A stretch of 64,000 bases of DNA from Rheinheimera sp. (lineage in GTDB: Bacteria; Pseudomonadota; Gammaproteobacteria; Enterobacterales; Alteromonadaceae): positions 1 through 64,000 of the forward strand of contig DPJG01000018.1 in assembly GCA_003543135.1 (NCBI GenBank). Direction: 5' to 3'. The position numbers were made by a program, and so were the translations under genes. Shown here piece by piece: positions 34,372-43,537 of this stretch; positions within the stretch are counted from its first letter, which is position 1; every line of letters begins with the position of its first letter. The notes beneath the pieces are model-generated. The model was not told the DNA's origin. It did no database searches and saw only the letters and a list, made by a program, of their open reading frames with translations.

Positions 34372-36357
34372 TCACCTTTTAACAATATCCAGGCTGTTTT
34401 GTTGTTGCCGTTGCACCAGCTCAGATGCCCAGCGCTGCAGCAATAGTGTTGCTCTCTGGGCATCGTCACCTTCCAGTGTGTCATAAGAACTACAGCGCTG
34501 CTGCTCGACAAAACACACCATTCTGGATTCAAACTTTAAGGTGGTTAAAGTACCTTGTTGTCCAGCCAAACCAATTTGATTGGGTCTTGCCAAGCCCCCC
34601 ACATACATAAATGGAGGCGCTGCCACTTGTTGCTGTGGGGTGCCATTAACCAGACCTAAAACAATACTGCGAAAATCACTTAAGCTGACCGGCCCTGGTG
34701 GCAGGCTATTCGCTTTGTTAGACACCAGAAAAGTTGCATTCTGATGGTAATTAATCAGATGTCCATGTCCTAAAAACCCTTCGTCATACAATTCTTCACC
34801 ATGATCTGAAGTGACAAACAACAGGGTGTTTTGCCACACCCCCAACTGTTTCAGTTTTGCCACCAAGGCGCCTAACTGTTGGTCTGAATGCGCAACAACG
34901 TTCCAATAAGTCTCAGCAACCAAATCTTTGTTTTTAATTGAAATATCATCGCGTTTTATCGGCTTTTTAATCAGGTTAAGCGCCACATCAGGGTGATGAT
35001 ACGGAAAATGCGGTGACTGAAAATTAAAATATAAAAACACCGGTTGTTGCCACTGCCGCGCCTCACTGAAGTGACTGTCAAATGCTTTTAACAGATGTTG
35101 TTCGTCAACCAGCAAAGAACCTTTGGCGGCAAAACTGAAAGCACGTTTGTCTTTTAAGGTTTCGGCATCAACATAAATATCGGCATTCTGTTTCATCCGC
35201 ACCGTGGCAGAAATATCACCAAAACTTTCCGGCTGACCGGAAAAAACGCCAATTTTGTAGCCATTTTTCTTGAAATCATCAAATAAAGACGGAGATAGCA
35301 TGTCGGGTAATAACTCTCCGCTAAACAATGATTTTAACGAATAAGTAGTAAAACCAACATGACTAAAGTTCGGAGACGCCAGACTACCCCCCTGTACCAG
35401 CGCTTCCAGATGAGGCGCCACAGGTTTGCCATGGAGCCGCTTGCCAATCACATCACTGCGGGTACTTTCAATAACAACCACAACCACATGGGGAGGTGCC
35501 GCTGAAAATTTGTTGTTTACCGCAAGCGGAGTTAACTTTTCCAACTGCAACTTAGCGTTAAAACCACCAATACTGATACTGTTGTCGGCGTGAAGCTCGA
35601 TGGAATAAGGATAACTATCACCATCAAAGGGCGCTTTATCATACAGGTGATGAAACAGGCCATATCCGTCCGCATCAAAATCTGTTGCCGCATTCAGCAA
35701 TACCGAGCCAGTCTGATAAGCCAGTGTTTTACTCAAACCATGCTGGGTGTCGCCAGCCACTCTGGGTACCATAAAAGCACAAACAATAAAGGAGGCACTG
35801 ATTGCAACAACAGGCAATAACAACCCCCGCTCCTGTCTTTTGGCTCCACTATGCAAGCGTTGTTTTAGCAAACGCCAGCACAACAGATTGATCAGCAGCA
35901 TGATGACAATAACAAACAAACTGACGGCAACTTCATTAAAAACAAACAGCAGCGCATCAACAACACTACCGCCACCAAGATTTTTCACCAAAGTAAAACT
36001 TAGCGCATCACTAAAATAACTATGCAGCTGAAACTTAACCGTCAGCAGCAGAATTGTGGTTTGTAGCATTAACAAACTGAAAATAACTGCGCTGGTCCAA
36101 CGGGGCAGTTTCAGAGTGAGAAAACGGGCAAAACTCCACAGCAAGATGGCGAACAAACCTTGCGCCAGCAAATAGGCCAGAACAAACCAAAGTTGCTCTC
36201 TCAGGCTGTCAACAACAATAGAACTGCCAAAACCTCCGGTGAAAACACCAAACTTACGGTTGATTAAAAATATCTCTAAAGCAGAAACAAACAACAGGGT
36301 AATAATAATGATTACATCGTCAATATGTGAAAAGAACCAGGATTTTATTCTATTCAT
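34372..36357 (-). CDS. sulfatase-like membrane hydrolase/transferase
   Basis: A 661-residue inner-membrane protein with about five membrane helices in the first 205 residues and a periplasmic alkaline phosphatase-fold domain from about 290. VVVVIESTRSDV holds the expected Thr nucleophile and TSDHGEELYDEGFLGHGH the metal ligands, as in LtaS and phosphoethanolamine transferases. Between the two parts lies DFDADGYG, which resembles a calcium-binding loop. It may transfer a phospho-alcohol group to the polysaccharide, or remove one; the sequence does not decide this. Confidence 0.85.
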   Translation of the reverse strand: MNRIKSWFFSHIDDVIIIITLLFVSALEIFLINRKFGVFTGGFGSSIVVDSLREQLWFVLAYLLAQGLFAILLWSFARFLTLKLPRWTSAVIFSLLMLQTTILLLTVKFQLHSYFSDALSFTLVKNLGGGSVVDALLFVFNEVAVSLFVIVIMLLINLLCWRLLKQRLHSGAKRQERGLLLPVVAISASFIVCAFMVPRVAGDTQHGLSKTLAYQTGSVLLNAATDFDADGYGLFHHLYDKAPFDGDSYPYSIELHADNSISIGGFNAKLQLEKLTPLAVNNKFSAAPPHVVVVVIESTRSDVIGKRLHGKPVAPHLEALVQGGSLASPNFSHVGFTTYSLKSLFSGELLPDMLSPSLFDDFKKNGYKIGVFSGQPESFGDISATVRMKQNADIYVDAETLKDKRAFSFAAKGSLLVDEQHLLKAFDSHFSEARQWQQPVFLYFNFQSPHFPYHHPDVALNLIKKPIKRDDISIKNKDLVAETYWNVVAHSDQQLGALVAKLKQLGVWQNTLLFVTSDHGEELYDEGFLGHGHLINYHQNATFLVSNKANSLPPGPVSLSDFRSIVLGLVNGTPQQQVAAPPFMYVGGLARPNQIGLAGQQGTLTTLKFESRMVCFVEQQRCSSYDTLEGDDAQRATLLLQRWASELVQRQQQNSLDIVKR

Positions 36358-36637
36358 GATCAGGCAACATCCTTAACTGACAAGCCGGATGATGACAGCT
36401 TTGCTAAAGGATCGGCAGCTTAAGATTATTACTACAGAATATAATCAGAACAACAGGCTAAAAAGCTGTTTCTATTTAAAATACAACCTATCCGCTTGGG
36501 TATAACAAATGAAACCGGCTATAAAGACGCCGGCAGATAAAACTATCGCTAATAAATATAAACCAGCACTGTTGAAATGACAGTTCGCCAATGCTAATAA
36601 ATGAAAAAAACTGACACAGTTACAACTGATTAATACT

Positions 36638-37711
36638 TCATTTTCTCCTTATTATTCTCAGAAAGTAATATTCAAAATAATACAGAAATACCGACAACAC
36701 GAAGGTAATGCTTAAAAAGATAAGAGTGTAGAAATAAATCATAAACCAGCGTCCGTCAGCCAATGCCCACTCAAACATTGGGGTTCGGCAAAACCCATTC
36801 ACCAGGAAAATTTGCAATGAAATTTGACCGATAAAAAGTACCGCTTTTTCAATGAAACTGCCTTGTGTCAGGCAATTTTTAAGATAAACAAATAATGCTA
36901 AAAACAGCAGACCGGCGGTAATATGGGTAAACACAAAAAACACTTCAAAAAAGTTGCCCAGCACAAACACTATCAAACAACAGAGCAACAGGCTTTTGCT
37001 TAGTTCAAACTGTGGATTACAGGCCAGGTAGATGCCAAAACAGATCACAGGTAAATGCGGTAACACAGTGTAATAGATACCAAAAGGCACCAAATCTGCC
37101 GAATAGCCTGCCAGAATTCCGACGGCCGAAATAGCCAGCAGCGCAAGATTGCCATAACGTTGGTGCAGACTGCTCAGTAAAGGAAACAACAGATAAAACT
37201 GAAATATAAAGGGGATAAACCACCAGGGACCAACGGGCTCCAGTTCATAACCCGGAATAAAAGAAGATAATAACAACAGTTTCAGTGCGATGGCTGGTAG
37301 CTCCAGCCTGGCAACACTGAAGTCATCTTGCAGCAATAACCATAAAACTCTTAAACATAACCAGGCGAGAATAGCCAGCAAAAATGCCGGGTATATTTTT
37401 TTCATTCTGGAAACAACAAAACGGCCGTAATATTGCTTCGCGTTGTAATGACTTAACGTTAAACCATAAGCACTGATAATAATAAAAACCTGAACACCAA
37501 AATGCCCCAGATAAGAAAAAACGCCCTGAACAATCATCTCCGGGGTTTTATAAAAAATCTCTATAAACTGATCAAAAAACACCCGTTGATAAGTAAATTC
37601 ATTTTGGCTTGGGGTAGGAAACGAATGCAAAAAATTGTGTAACGCTATCATCAGAATGGCAAAACACTTAAAAATCTGCACATCCTTTAATGTCAGCTCG
37701 CCAGGTTTCAT
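36638..37711 (-). CDS. acyltransferase 3 family membrane protein (second)
   Basis: A 357-residue protein with about ten membrane helices. KCFAILMIALHNFLHSF carries the family-type His and GHFGVQVFIIISAYGL follows. It should acylate a glycan at the membrane. The start ATG at 37711 has AAGGA upstream. The 280-base gap to the sulfatase-like gene (36358-36637) shows only a CCGGC/GCCGG inverted repeat near 36513-36531; the 158-base gap upstream shows nothing clear. Confidence 0.9.
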   Translation of the reverse strand: MKPGELTLKDVQIFKCFAILMIALHNFLHSFPTPSQNEFTYQRVFFDQFIEIFYKTPEMIVQGVFSYLGHFGVQVFIIISAYGLTLSHYNAKQYYGRFVVSRMKKIYPAFLLAILAWLCLRVLWLLLQDDFSVARLELPAIALKLLLLSSFIPGYELEPVGPWWFIPFIFQFYLLFPLLSSLHQRYGNLALLAISAVGILAGYSADLVPFGIYYTVLPHLPVICFGIYLACNPQFELSKSLLLCCLIVFVLGNFFEVFFVFTHITAGLLFLALFVYLKNCLTQGSFIEKAVLFIGQISLQIFLVNGFCRTPMFEWALADGRWFMIYFYTLIFLSITFVLSVFLYYFEYYFLRIIRRK

Positions 37712-37869
37712 TCCGTATTATCCTTCATCGCAGTTAAACAGCATCTGTAAATATGCTCATGTTTCACAAAGCAAGACGACATAGTTGTACAACAGTGAAC
37801 TACCAGTGAGCGAACAATCCCAATAAAACGACCTTTATCACATAAGCACAAAAATAGAACAAGAAAACA

Positions 37870-40158
37870 TCAACTGGTATGAGTAACCTGCTTTTGATCA
37901 TCCATCCGTCCAAACCAGCTTAGCGCAAATATAAAAGCGGCAACTGCCAGATAATAATTTATGGCCAATTGTTGTATTGGCACATAGTTATTTCTGTCCG
38001 GACTTAATAAAAACTGCAAGGCACTAAAGTTTTGATTGTATTTGTAAATGTTGCTTTCAAGTGCCATGGAAATTAATGAGAACGAAAAATAAGCAACAGT
38101 AAGCAGCAGTGTTCCCCGCGTCAGTATGATTCTCAGGTTAAATTCTCTGAGCAAATGGCTAAGCCAGTGGCTGCATAACAACAGACTCTGTAGCCATAAC
38201 CACAAGAGTATTGAACCATACCAAACGCCGCCTTCTTTGAGCAGTTCGGTGATATTGTCGGTGATGGCATAGCTAACCACAATCAAATGCCATATCAGCA
38301 GCGCAAAAGGCCAGAGCACTATCCATAACGGCAGCAATAGCCTTTTATATCCATAATCCAGGATAGCGTTCAGCAGCAATGGCAGTTGCAGCATTAATAA
38401 AAAAGCCGAAAAACGTAACGCCATCTCAAGTGCAGGAAAGAATGCCCAGTGCGAGGCACCCACTATGTCTTGCAACACCTCAAGCGGCACCGCCAGATAT
38501 AACATCCAATAAAATAGCTGGCTATGCACAAAAAGCAGGAGCAGCAACTTTAACAGGCCAGGCTTTTGCCGGTGCTGCAGCCAGAGGGACCAAAAACTAA
38601 AACAAAAGAAAAACGCCGCAGCAACCATCAGCGCCTGCCCCGGTTGTCCGGCACCGACCAGCTCACGGATGTTATACGGAATAAACGACTGACGCCCCAG
38701 ATACACAAAAACAGCAACGGTTAGCACTAATTTCACTGCAGCAATGAAGTAATAACGATACGACAGCAGAACCGGCGTTGTCGCAGTCTCTGGCTCTGTC
38801 GGTTGTTGTTTTTTTATAAAAAACCGCCCCACCACAAAAGCCAGGCCCATTGCCACAACGGCAATGAGCACATCGGTCAGATTTGAATACTTGCCTGGCA
38901 AAAAGACCTGTCCAAGCTCAATCAGTACAATCTGACACAGCACCAGCAACAGCGCTGCCATCAGCCAGAATCTGTTTAAATGCAGTCGCAGCATGGCCAG
39001 CAACCAACCCAAAGGCGCAAATAACAGACTCTTTTGCAGAACAGTGGTCACTGCGGTTAACAGGCTATCGCGAAACAATTCGGTAAAAGGCATGCTGAAC
39101 CATTGTTCAAAGGCGATTTTGGCTTTGAGATGGGCAGTAGAAAAATTAAAGGGGAACCAGAACAGTAACAACAAAACACAGCTCCAGACTGCCCAGGCCG
39201 CAAAGATAAAAACAACTGACGACGATTTCTCAGCCCAGTCGCCGGTCATTTGTGCCGTTTTTGGCGGCGCTGTACCAGCCAGTTGTTCTTGCCGTTGTAC
39301 CTTCATCAGCTTTAATGCGGTGGCCGCCAAAAATGCATAAATCACATCGCTCATGTCTGTGGTTCTCGACATCACAAAAAGCTGGATGATCTCTGTAACA
39401 ACCGAATACAAGGCGACATAAAGCACAGCGGGCTGGTGCACTTTGCTTGCCCTTAACACAAAATAAGCAAGCGGCAGCCACACCACTACATCGGATATTA
39501 CGGCATAACTGATTTCAAACCAGGAACCGCCTTTATACTGAAAAGGCAACAACAGAATTTTGCCGGCTTTCCATTTATCGTAAATCCCTTCAGGGTTCAG
39601 CGTAAGATCAAGCGGCAGCAGGTTATATACAAAAAAAACAACAGCATAGAGTATGGCGAGCCGGTACCAGACAGATCCACTGTTTACTTCATGGCTTAAA
39701 CGGCTTAATAAAGGCCAGATAGTCTGACCGGACTGATGCCATAGCAGCAGCCCCAATACAGCACCAATGCCCTGAGCCACCACATCATAAGGCGAAGCAA
39801 CCCTGCCACTGAACATCAGTTGCCCGAGTTCAACAACAAATGCCAACAGCAGGCAGTAGAGCACAATAACCGGGTATCGAAGTGGAAAAGGTTTTAACTG
39901 CTGCAGCCAGGCAGAAGCAAAAAAAGCCAGAGGTATCGTCAGCAGCACGTTGGTGGCAAAATCAACACCACTGAATGAAGTACCTTCTTGTTGCCATAAC
40001 TGCAGAAACTGTTGCCAGGCCTGCGCTAAATCAGTGCCCGACAAAGTAAAAGGCAGCCAGCTCCCGTAGACGATAAATAAACTACATAGCAATGTCAGCG
40101 TAAAAGCCAGTGTTTTTGAACCTGAAAAATCCAGTTGTATCACTTGCGGCTCCTGCAT
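37870..40158 (-). CDS. VanZ family protein with three VanZ-like units
   Basis: A polytopic protein of about 762 residues with some 18-20 hydrophobic helices. Three VanZ-like units can be seen, each beginning with a (F/L)xPF or LLPLDL motif and continuing to a TNVLLTIPLAFF-type, SDVVVWLPLAYF-type or LQKSLLFAPLGWL-type helix. The last third is a further set of helices without the motif. VanZ proteins accompany exosortase loci, but their job there is not established. The start ATG at 40158 is chosen because the frame further upstream lies inside the decarboxylase gene. Confidence 0.75.
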   Translation of the reverse strand: MQEPQVIQLDFSGSKTLAFTLTLLCSLFIVYGSWLPFTLSGTDLAQAWQQFLQLWQQEGTSFSGVDFATNVLLTIPLAFFASAWLQQLKPFPLRYPVIVLYCLLLAFVVELGQLMFSGRVASPYDVVAQGIGAVLGLLLWHQSGQTIWPLLSRLSHEVNSGSVWYRLAILYAVVFFVYNLLPLDLTLNPEGIYDKWKAGKILLLPFQYKGGSWFEISYAVISDVVVWLPLAYFVLRASKVHQPAVLYVALYSVVTEIIQLFVMSRTTDMSDVIYAFLAATALKLMKVQRQEQLAGTAPPKTAQMTGDWAEKSSSVVFIFAAWAVWSCVLLLLFWFPFNFSTAHLKAKIAFEQWFSMPFTELFRDSLLTAVTTVLQKSLLFAPLGWLLAMLRLHLNRFWLMAALLLVLCQIVLIELGQVFLPGKYSNLTDVLIAVVAMGLAFVVGRFFIKKQQPTEPETATTPVLLSYRYYFIAAVKLVLTVAVFVYLGRQSFIPYNIRELVGAGQPGQALMVAAAFFFCFSFWSLWLQHRQKPGLLKLLLLLFVHSQLFYWMLYLAVPLEVLQDIVGASHWAFFPALEMALRFSAFLLMLQLPLLLNAILDYGYKRLLLPLWIVLWPFALLIWHLIVVSYAITDNITELLKEGGVWYGSILLWLWLQSLLLCSHWLSHLLREFNLRIILTRGTLLLTVAYFSFSLISMALESNIYKYNQNFSALQFLLSPDRNNYVPIQQLAINYYLAVAAFIFALSWFGRMDDQKQVTHTS

Positions 40159-40213
40159 TTGCTGTATATCAACATCCTGTTGTGCTGGCTGTTTAGCTTT
40201 AGATAAATCCCTG

Positions 40214-41452
40214 TTATAACAGTATTTCCGCCACTGCCGGGTGTCCAAGGAAATCCTGTGGACTGGCCGTTGCGCCATAAGCGCCAGACTGATACACCAC
40301 CACCCAGTCGCCCACTTCGGCTTTAGGCAACTCCATCCTGTCGGCAAGAATATCCAGTGGTGTACAAAGCGGACCGACCACTGTCACCAGCTCTGTGTCA
40401 CTTTGGCCCATCCGGTTGGCGATGGCCACCGGATAGTTCTTGCGAATAACCTGACCAAAGTTGCCGGAGTTGGATAAATGATGATGCAGACCGCCGTTAC
40501 ACACCAGATAAGTGGTACCACGCGACTGTTTTTTATCCAGCACTTTACAGGCATATAAACCTGCTTCAGCCACCAGAAAACGGCCAAGCTCAATCACCAG
40601 CTCAATACCAGCCAGTTGCTGCTGATATTGTTCGGTGAGCGCTGCTAATGAAGCGCCAACAGCGGCAATATCCAGCCGTTTTTCGCCGGCAAAATATGGA
40701 ATACCCAAACCGCCACCGAGGTTAATCACTTCTGGTTGATAAGGACAAGCTGCAGTGAGTTTGACGGCCAGCGCAAAAGTGAGCTGATGGGCTTCAATCA
40801 GTGATTCAGCTTTTAAGTTTTGAGAACCACAAAAAATATGAAAACCACGAAGCTTCACCGCATAAGCGGAGAAATCTGCTAATAAATCAAAAACCTGCTC
40901 TTCATCAATACCAAAGGGTTTGGCACCACCGGCCATTTTCATACCGGACGATTTCAGTTCAAAAGAAGGGTTGACGCGAAGCGCCACCTGCGGCGTTTTA
41001 CCTGCCGCAAGGCCAAGGGCGTGAATACGATTGAGCTCCCCCACCGATTCCACATGTAAAGTAACACCAAGTTCGATGGCAGAGCGCAGCTCAGCGTCGC
41101 CTTTGCCAGGGCCTGCAAAGCTGATGTCTTTGGCCGGCATACCGGTTTGAATAGCCAGCAGCATTTCTTTTTGTGAAGCCACATCAAAACCATCCACCAA
41201 ATCCCGTAAATGGTTGACTACAGGCCAATAAGGGTTGGCTTTCACCGCATAATGTAAATGAATACGTGACGGCATAAACTGGCGAAACTTCTGTACCTGA
41301 GCGCTGATCACCTTGCGGTCGTAAGCGTAAAACACCTCTTTACCAAGCGCCTGACTGATTTGAGTCATGCTCATGCCACCAAGCAGCAGCTGCTGCCCTT
41401 CTACGGCAAACTGGTTCATCACTTCATGTTGAGGCATGGCTGGCGCATTCAC
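40214..41452 (-). CDS. PLP-dependent decarboxylase, exosortase A system-associated
   Basis: A 412-residue fold-type III (alanine racemase-like/LysA-like) enzyme of the TIGR03099 type. HYAVKANPYWPV holds the PLP Lys, NLGGGLGIPYF the phosphate-binding glycines, and GPLCTPLDIL the dimer-partner Cys. It probably decarboxylates an amino acid attached to the dedicated ACP or free in the cytoplasm. The start is GTG at 41452, overlapping the ligase stop (GTGA); ATG at 41437 is an alternative. The DNA 3' of its stop holds CAGGGA, but the VanZ gene starts 56 bases on. Confidence 0.92.
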   Translation of the reverse strand: MNAPAMPQHEVMNQFAVEGQQLLLGGMSMTQISQALGKEVFYAYDRKVISAQVQKFRQFMPSRIHLHYAVKANPYWPVVNHLRDLVDGFDVASQKEMLLAIQTGMPAKDISFAGPGKGDAELRSAIELGVTLHVESVGELNRIHALGLAAGKTPQVALRVNPSFELKSSGMKMAGGAKPFGIDEEQVFDLLADFSAYAVKLRGFHIFCGSQNLKAESLIEAHQLTFALAVKLTAACPYQPEVINLGGGLGIPYFAGEKRLDIAAVGASLAALTEQYQQQLAGIELVIELGRFLVAEAGLYACKVLDKKQSRGTTYLVCNGGLHHHLSNSGNFGQVIRKNYPVAIANRMGQSDTELVTVVGPLCTPLDILADRMELPKAEVGDWVVVYQSGAYGATASPQDFLGHPAVAEILL

Positions 41453-43050
41453 AGATTTTGTCCTTCAGAAAAATAATGCTGGTATTCACCAGAGAGTAAT
41501 TTACGGTCAATTTTGCCATTGGCATTTTTCGGCAGGCTGTCTTTTTGCAGTAACACTTTGGGCACCATAAAAGATGGCAGCGCTTTTTTCAGCTGTAACA
41601 ACCAGGCATTGGTATCGACCTGCTGCTGATGTTGCATCGCCACTAACACTACAATAGCCTGATCCAGCTCTGGGTGCGGAATGCCAAGCGCGGCCACATC
41701 AACAATGGCCGGGTCCAGCGCATAAACGGCTTCTTCCACTTCAGTGGGGCTGACCCTGTTGCCCAGGGTTTTGATCATTTCATCGCGCCGGCCGACAAAA
41801 TACAAAAAGCCTTCTTCATCGTATTTCACCGTATCGCCCGACCACACCGCCATTGGTGCCAGCAGTGCACCTTTTGGCATGACCGGGTCAAATTTAAAAC
41901 GTTCCGCGGTTTTTTCCGGTGAGTTCCAATAGCCTAAACTCACCAACGGCCCACGGTGCACCAGCTCGCCCGGCTCATTCGGGCCGCATAAAGAACCGTC
42001 TTCGCGCACCACCACAATTTCTGCATTCGGAATAGCTTTGCCCATCGAACCTCTTTTACGGGGTAAATCGGCCGGTGGTAAATAAGTGGAACGGAAGGCT
42101 TCGGTTAAACCATACATCAGATAAGGCGCGGCTTTTCTAAAAATACCCTGCAACTGGGTTAGCAATGCATCCGGCATAGCACCACCAGAGTTGGTGATAT
42201 AACGCACTGAATCTGCTGAACCTTCTGGCCACTTGGCTTTGGCAAGCTGCGCCCAGAGCGGCGGTACTGCGGCAAGGCCTGTCACCTGATGCTGTTCTAT
42301 CGCCCGCACCACATCCTGCACCAGGAAAAAGTCCAGCAGCACCACAGTGGCGCCGGTTAAAAACGCAGTGGTAATCTGGCTTAAACCATAATCAAAACTC
42401 AGTGGCAATAATGCCAGAATCACATCTTCTGGTTTGTTCTCAAGATAGCTGGAGACACTTTGCGCCCCCACTATCATATTGCGGTGTGTGAGCACCACTC
42501 CTTTAGGTTTACCTGTACTGCCTGAGGTATACAAAATGGCGGCCATATCGGCATCTGTCGGCGCCACCCGCTCGTTCAGTTCAGCTTGTGCTGAATCATT
42601 TTGATGAAAAGCTGCAATATGCAAATGGCCCTGCTGCTGTACAAAATCCGCCGCTACATCCACCAGTAATACAGTATGCAGGTCTTCACATAAAGCTAAA
42701 GACTCCGCTAACACCTCAAAACGGTCTTTGCTGGTGACTAAAATCCGCACGTTACAGTCTTGTAAAATGTGTTGCACTTGCAATGGCTTTAAAGCTGGAT
42801 TTACCGGCACAAAAACGCCGCCACAACGCGAAGTGGCAAAAAAGCTGCTGACAGTTTCAAATTGTTTGGGCAAATAAACCGCAAGGCGCTGGTGCCGGCT
42901 CAGGCCAGCCTGAATAAAACGGCCCGCTGCAGCTGCAGTTATTTCTGAAAACTCAGAATAAGTGACTGATTCTTTTTTAAATTTTAATGCAGTTTGCGCC
43001 GGAAACTGCAAAGCGCCTTTAAGCACTATATCGTGGAGGTTACTAATCAT
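41449..43050 (-). CDS. acyl-CoA ligase (AMP-forming), exosortase A system-associated
   Basis: A 533-residue ANL superfamily adenylating enzyme of the TIGR03098 type. ILYTSGSTGKPKGVVLTHRN is the ATP loop, YGLTEAFRSTYL the A5 motif, WSGDTV the A7-like motif and PKNANGKIDRKLL the C-terminal catalytic Lys. It should activate an amino or carboxylic acid and load it on the ACP encoded divergently at 43213. The start is ATG 43050 with AGGG 4 bases upstream; a longer frame begins at 43092. Confidence 0.93.
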   Translation of the reverse strand: MISNLHDIVLKGALQFPAQTALKFKKESVTYSEFSEITAAAAGRFIQAGLSRHQRLAVYLPKQFETVSSFFATSRCGGVFVPVNPALKPLQVQHILQDCNVRILVTSKDRFEVLAESLALCEDLHTVLLVDVAADFVQQQGHLHIAAFHQNDSAQAELNERVAPTDADMAAILYTSGSTGKPKGVVLTHRNMIVGAQSVSSYLENKPEDVILALLPLSFDYGLSQITTAFLTGATVVLLDFFLVQDVVRAIEQHQVTGLAAVPPLWAQLAKAKWPEGSADSVRYITNSGGAMPDALLTQLQGIFRKAAPYLMYGLTEAFRSTYLPPADLPRKRGSMGKAIPNAEIVVVREDGSLCGPNEPGELVHRGPLVSLGYWNSPEKTAERFKFDPVMPKGALLAPMAVWSGDTVKYDEEGFLYFVGRRDEMIKTLGNRVSPTEVEEAVYALDPAIVDVAALGIPHPELDQAIVVLVAMQHQQQVDTNAWLLQLKKALPSFMVPKVLLQKDSLPKNANGKIDRKLLSGEYQHYFSEGQNL

Positions 43051-43212
43051 ATGACCCTGAAGACAATTCACATTTAATCCCTTTGTGTGCAATAATAAAT
43101 CACTTTAAACAGAAAGCCGACAGTATTTTACCGACAGATTTCATTTGTTCGATGTAAAAGCAGCTTATGTCAGTGATTTGTTGATATTAACGCCGTAATC
43201 AAGGATCGACCC

Positions 43213-43449
43213 ATGACACATCAGTTACTTACCGATATTCTCAATTCTGTTTTGCAAATTAATAAAAATTATCAGACCGACACCGGTTTATTGGGTGCTA
43301 TTGCCGAATTTGATTCTATGGCGGTGATTGGTGTGATCACTGCATTGGAAGAACAGTTAGGTATTCATGTGGATGACGATGAAATTTCCGCTGAAGTTTT
43401 TGAAACTTTTGGCTCACTGTTGGCATTTATTGAAACCAAACAAGCCTGA
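43213..43449 (+). CDS. acyl carrier protein of the exosortase A locus
   Basis: A 78-residue carrier protein. The phosphopantetheine attachment site is Ser35 in AEFDSMAVIGVI, followed by a helix and the acidic segment VDDDEISAEVFETFGSLLAFI. It is divergent from the AMP ligase (162 bases between them, with a TTGAT/ATCAA inverted repeat near 43182-43204), the usual pairing for a dedicated ligase-carrier system. The start has AAGGA 8 bases upstream. Confidence 0.93.
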   Translation: MTHQLLTDILNSVLQINKNYQTDTGLLGAIAEFDSMAVIGVITALEEQLGIHVDDDEISAEVFETFGSLLAFIETKQA

Positions 43450-43469
43450 AACCCAGGCCTTGTCAGGCC

Positions 43470-43518
43470 TTGACACAATTCCCGTAGATTTAAGGATAAT
43501 CACTCAGCAAAGCTGAGT
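43470..43518 (+). promoter_or_regulatory. possible promoter and leader hairpin of prsT
   Basis: TTGACA (43470-43475) and GATAAT (43495-43500) are good boxes, but their spacing is 19 bases. They follow a tandem 10-base repeat, CAGGCCTTGT/CAGGCCTTGA (43454-43473). Just downstream ACTCAGC-AAA-GCTGAGT (43502-43518) forms a 7-bp hairpin ending 20 bases before the prsT ATG and close to its Shine-Dalgarno CCGGAG. Confidence 0.45.
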
Positions 43519-43537
43519 TAACCCGGAGTGTAGTTTT

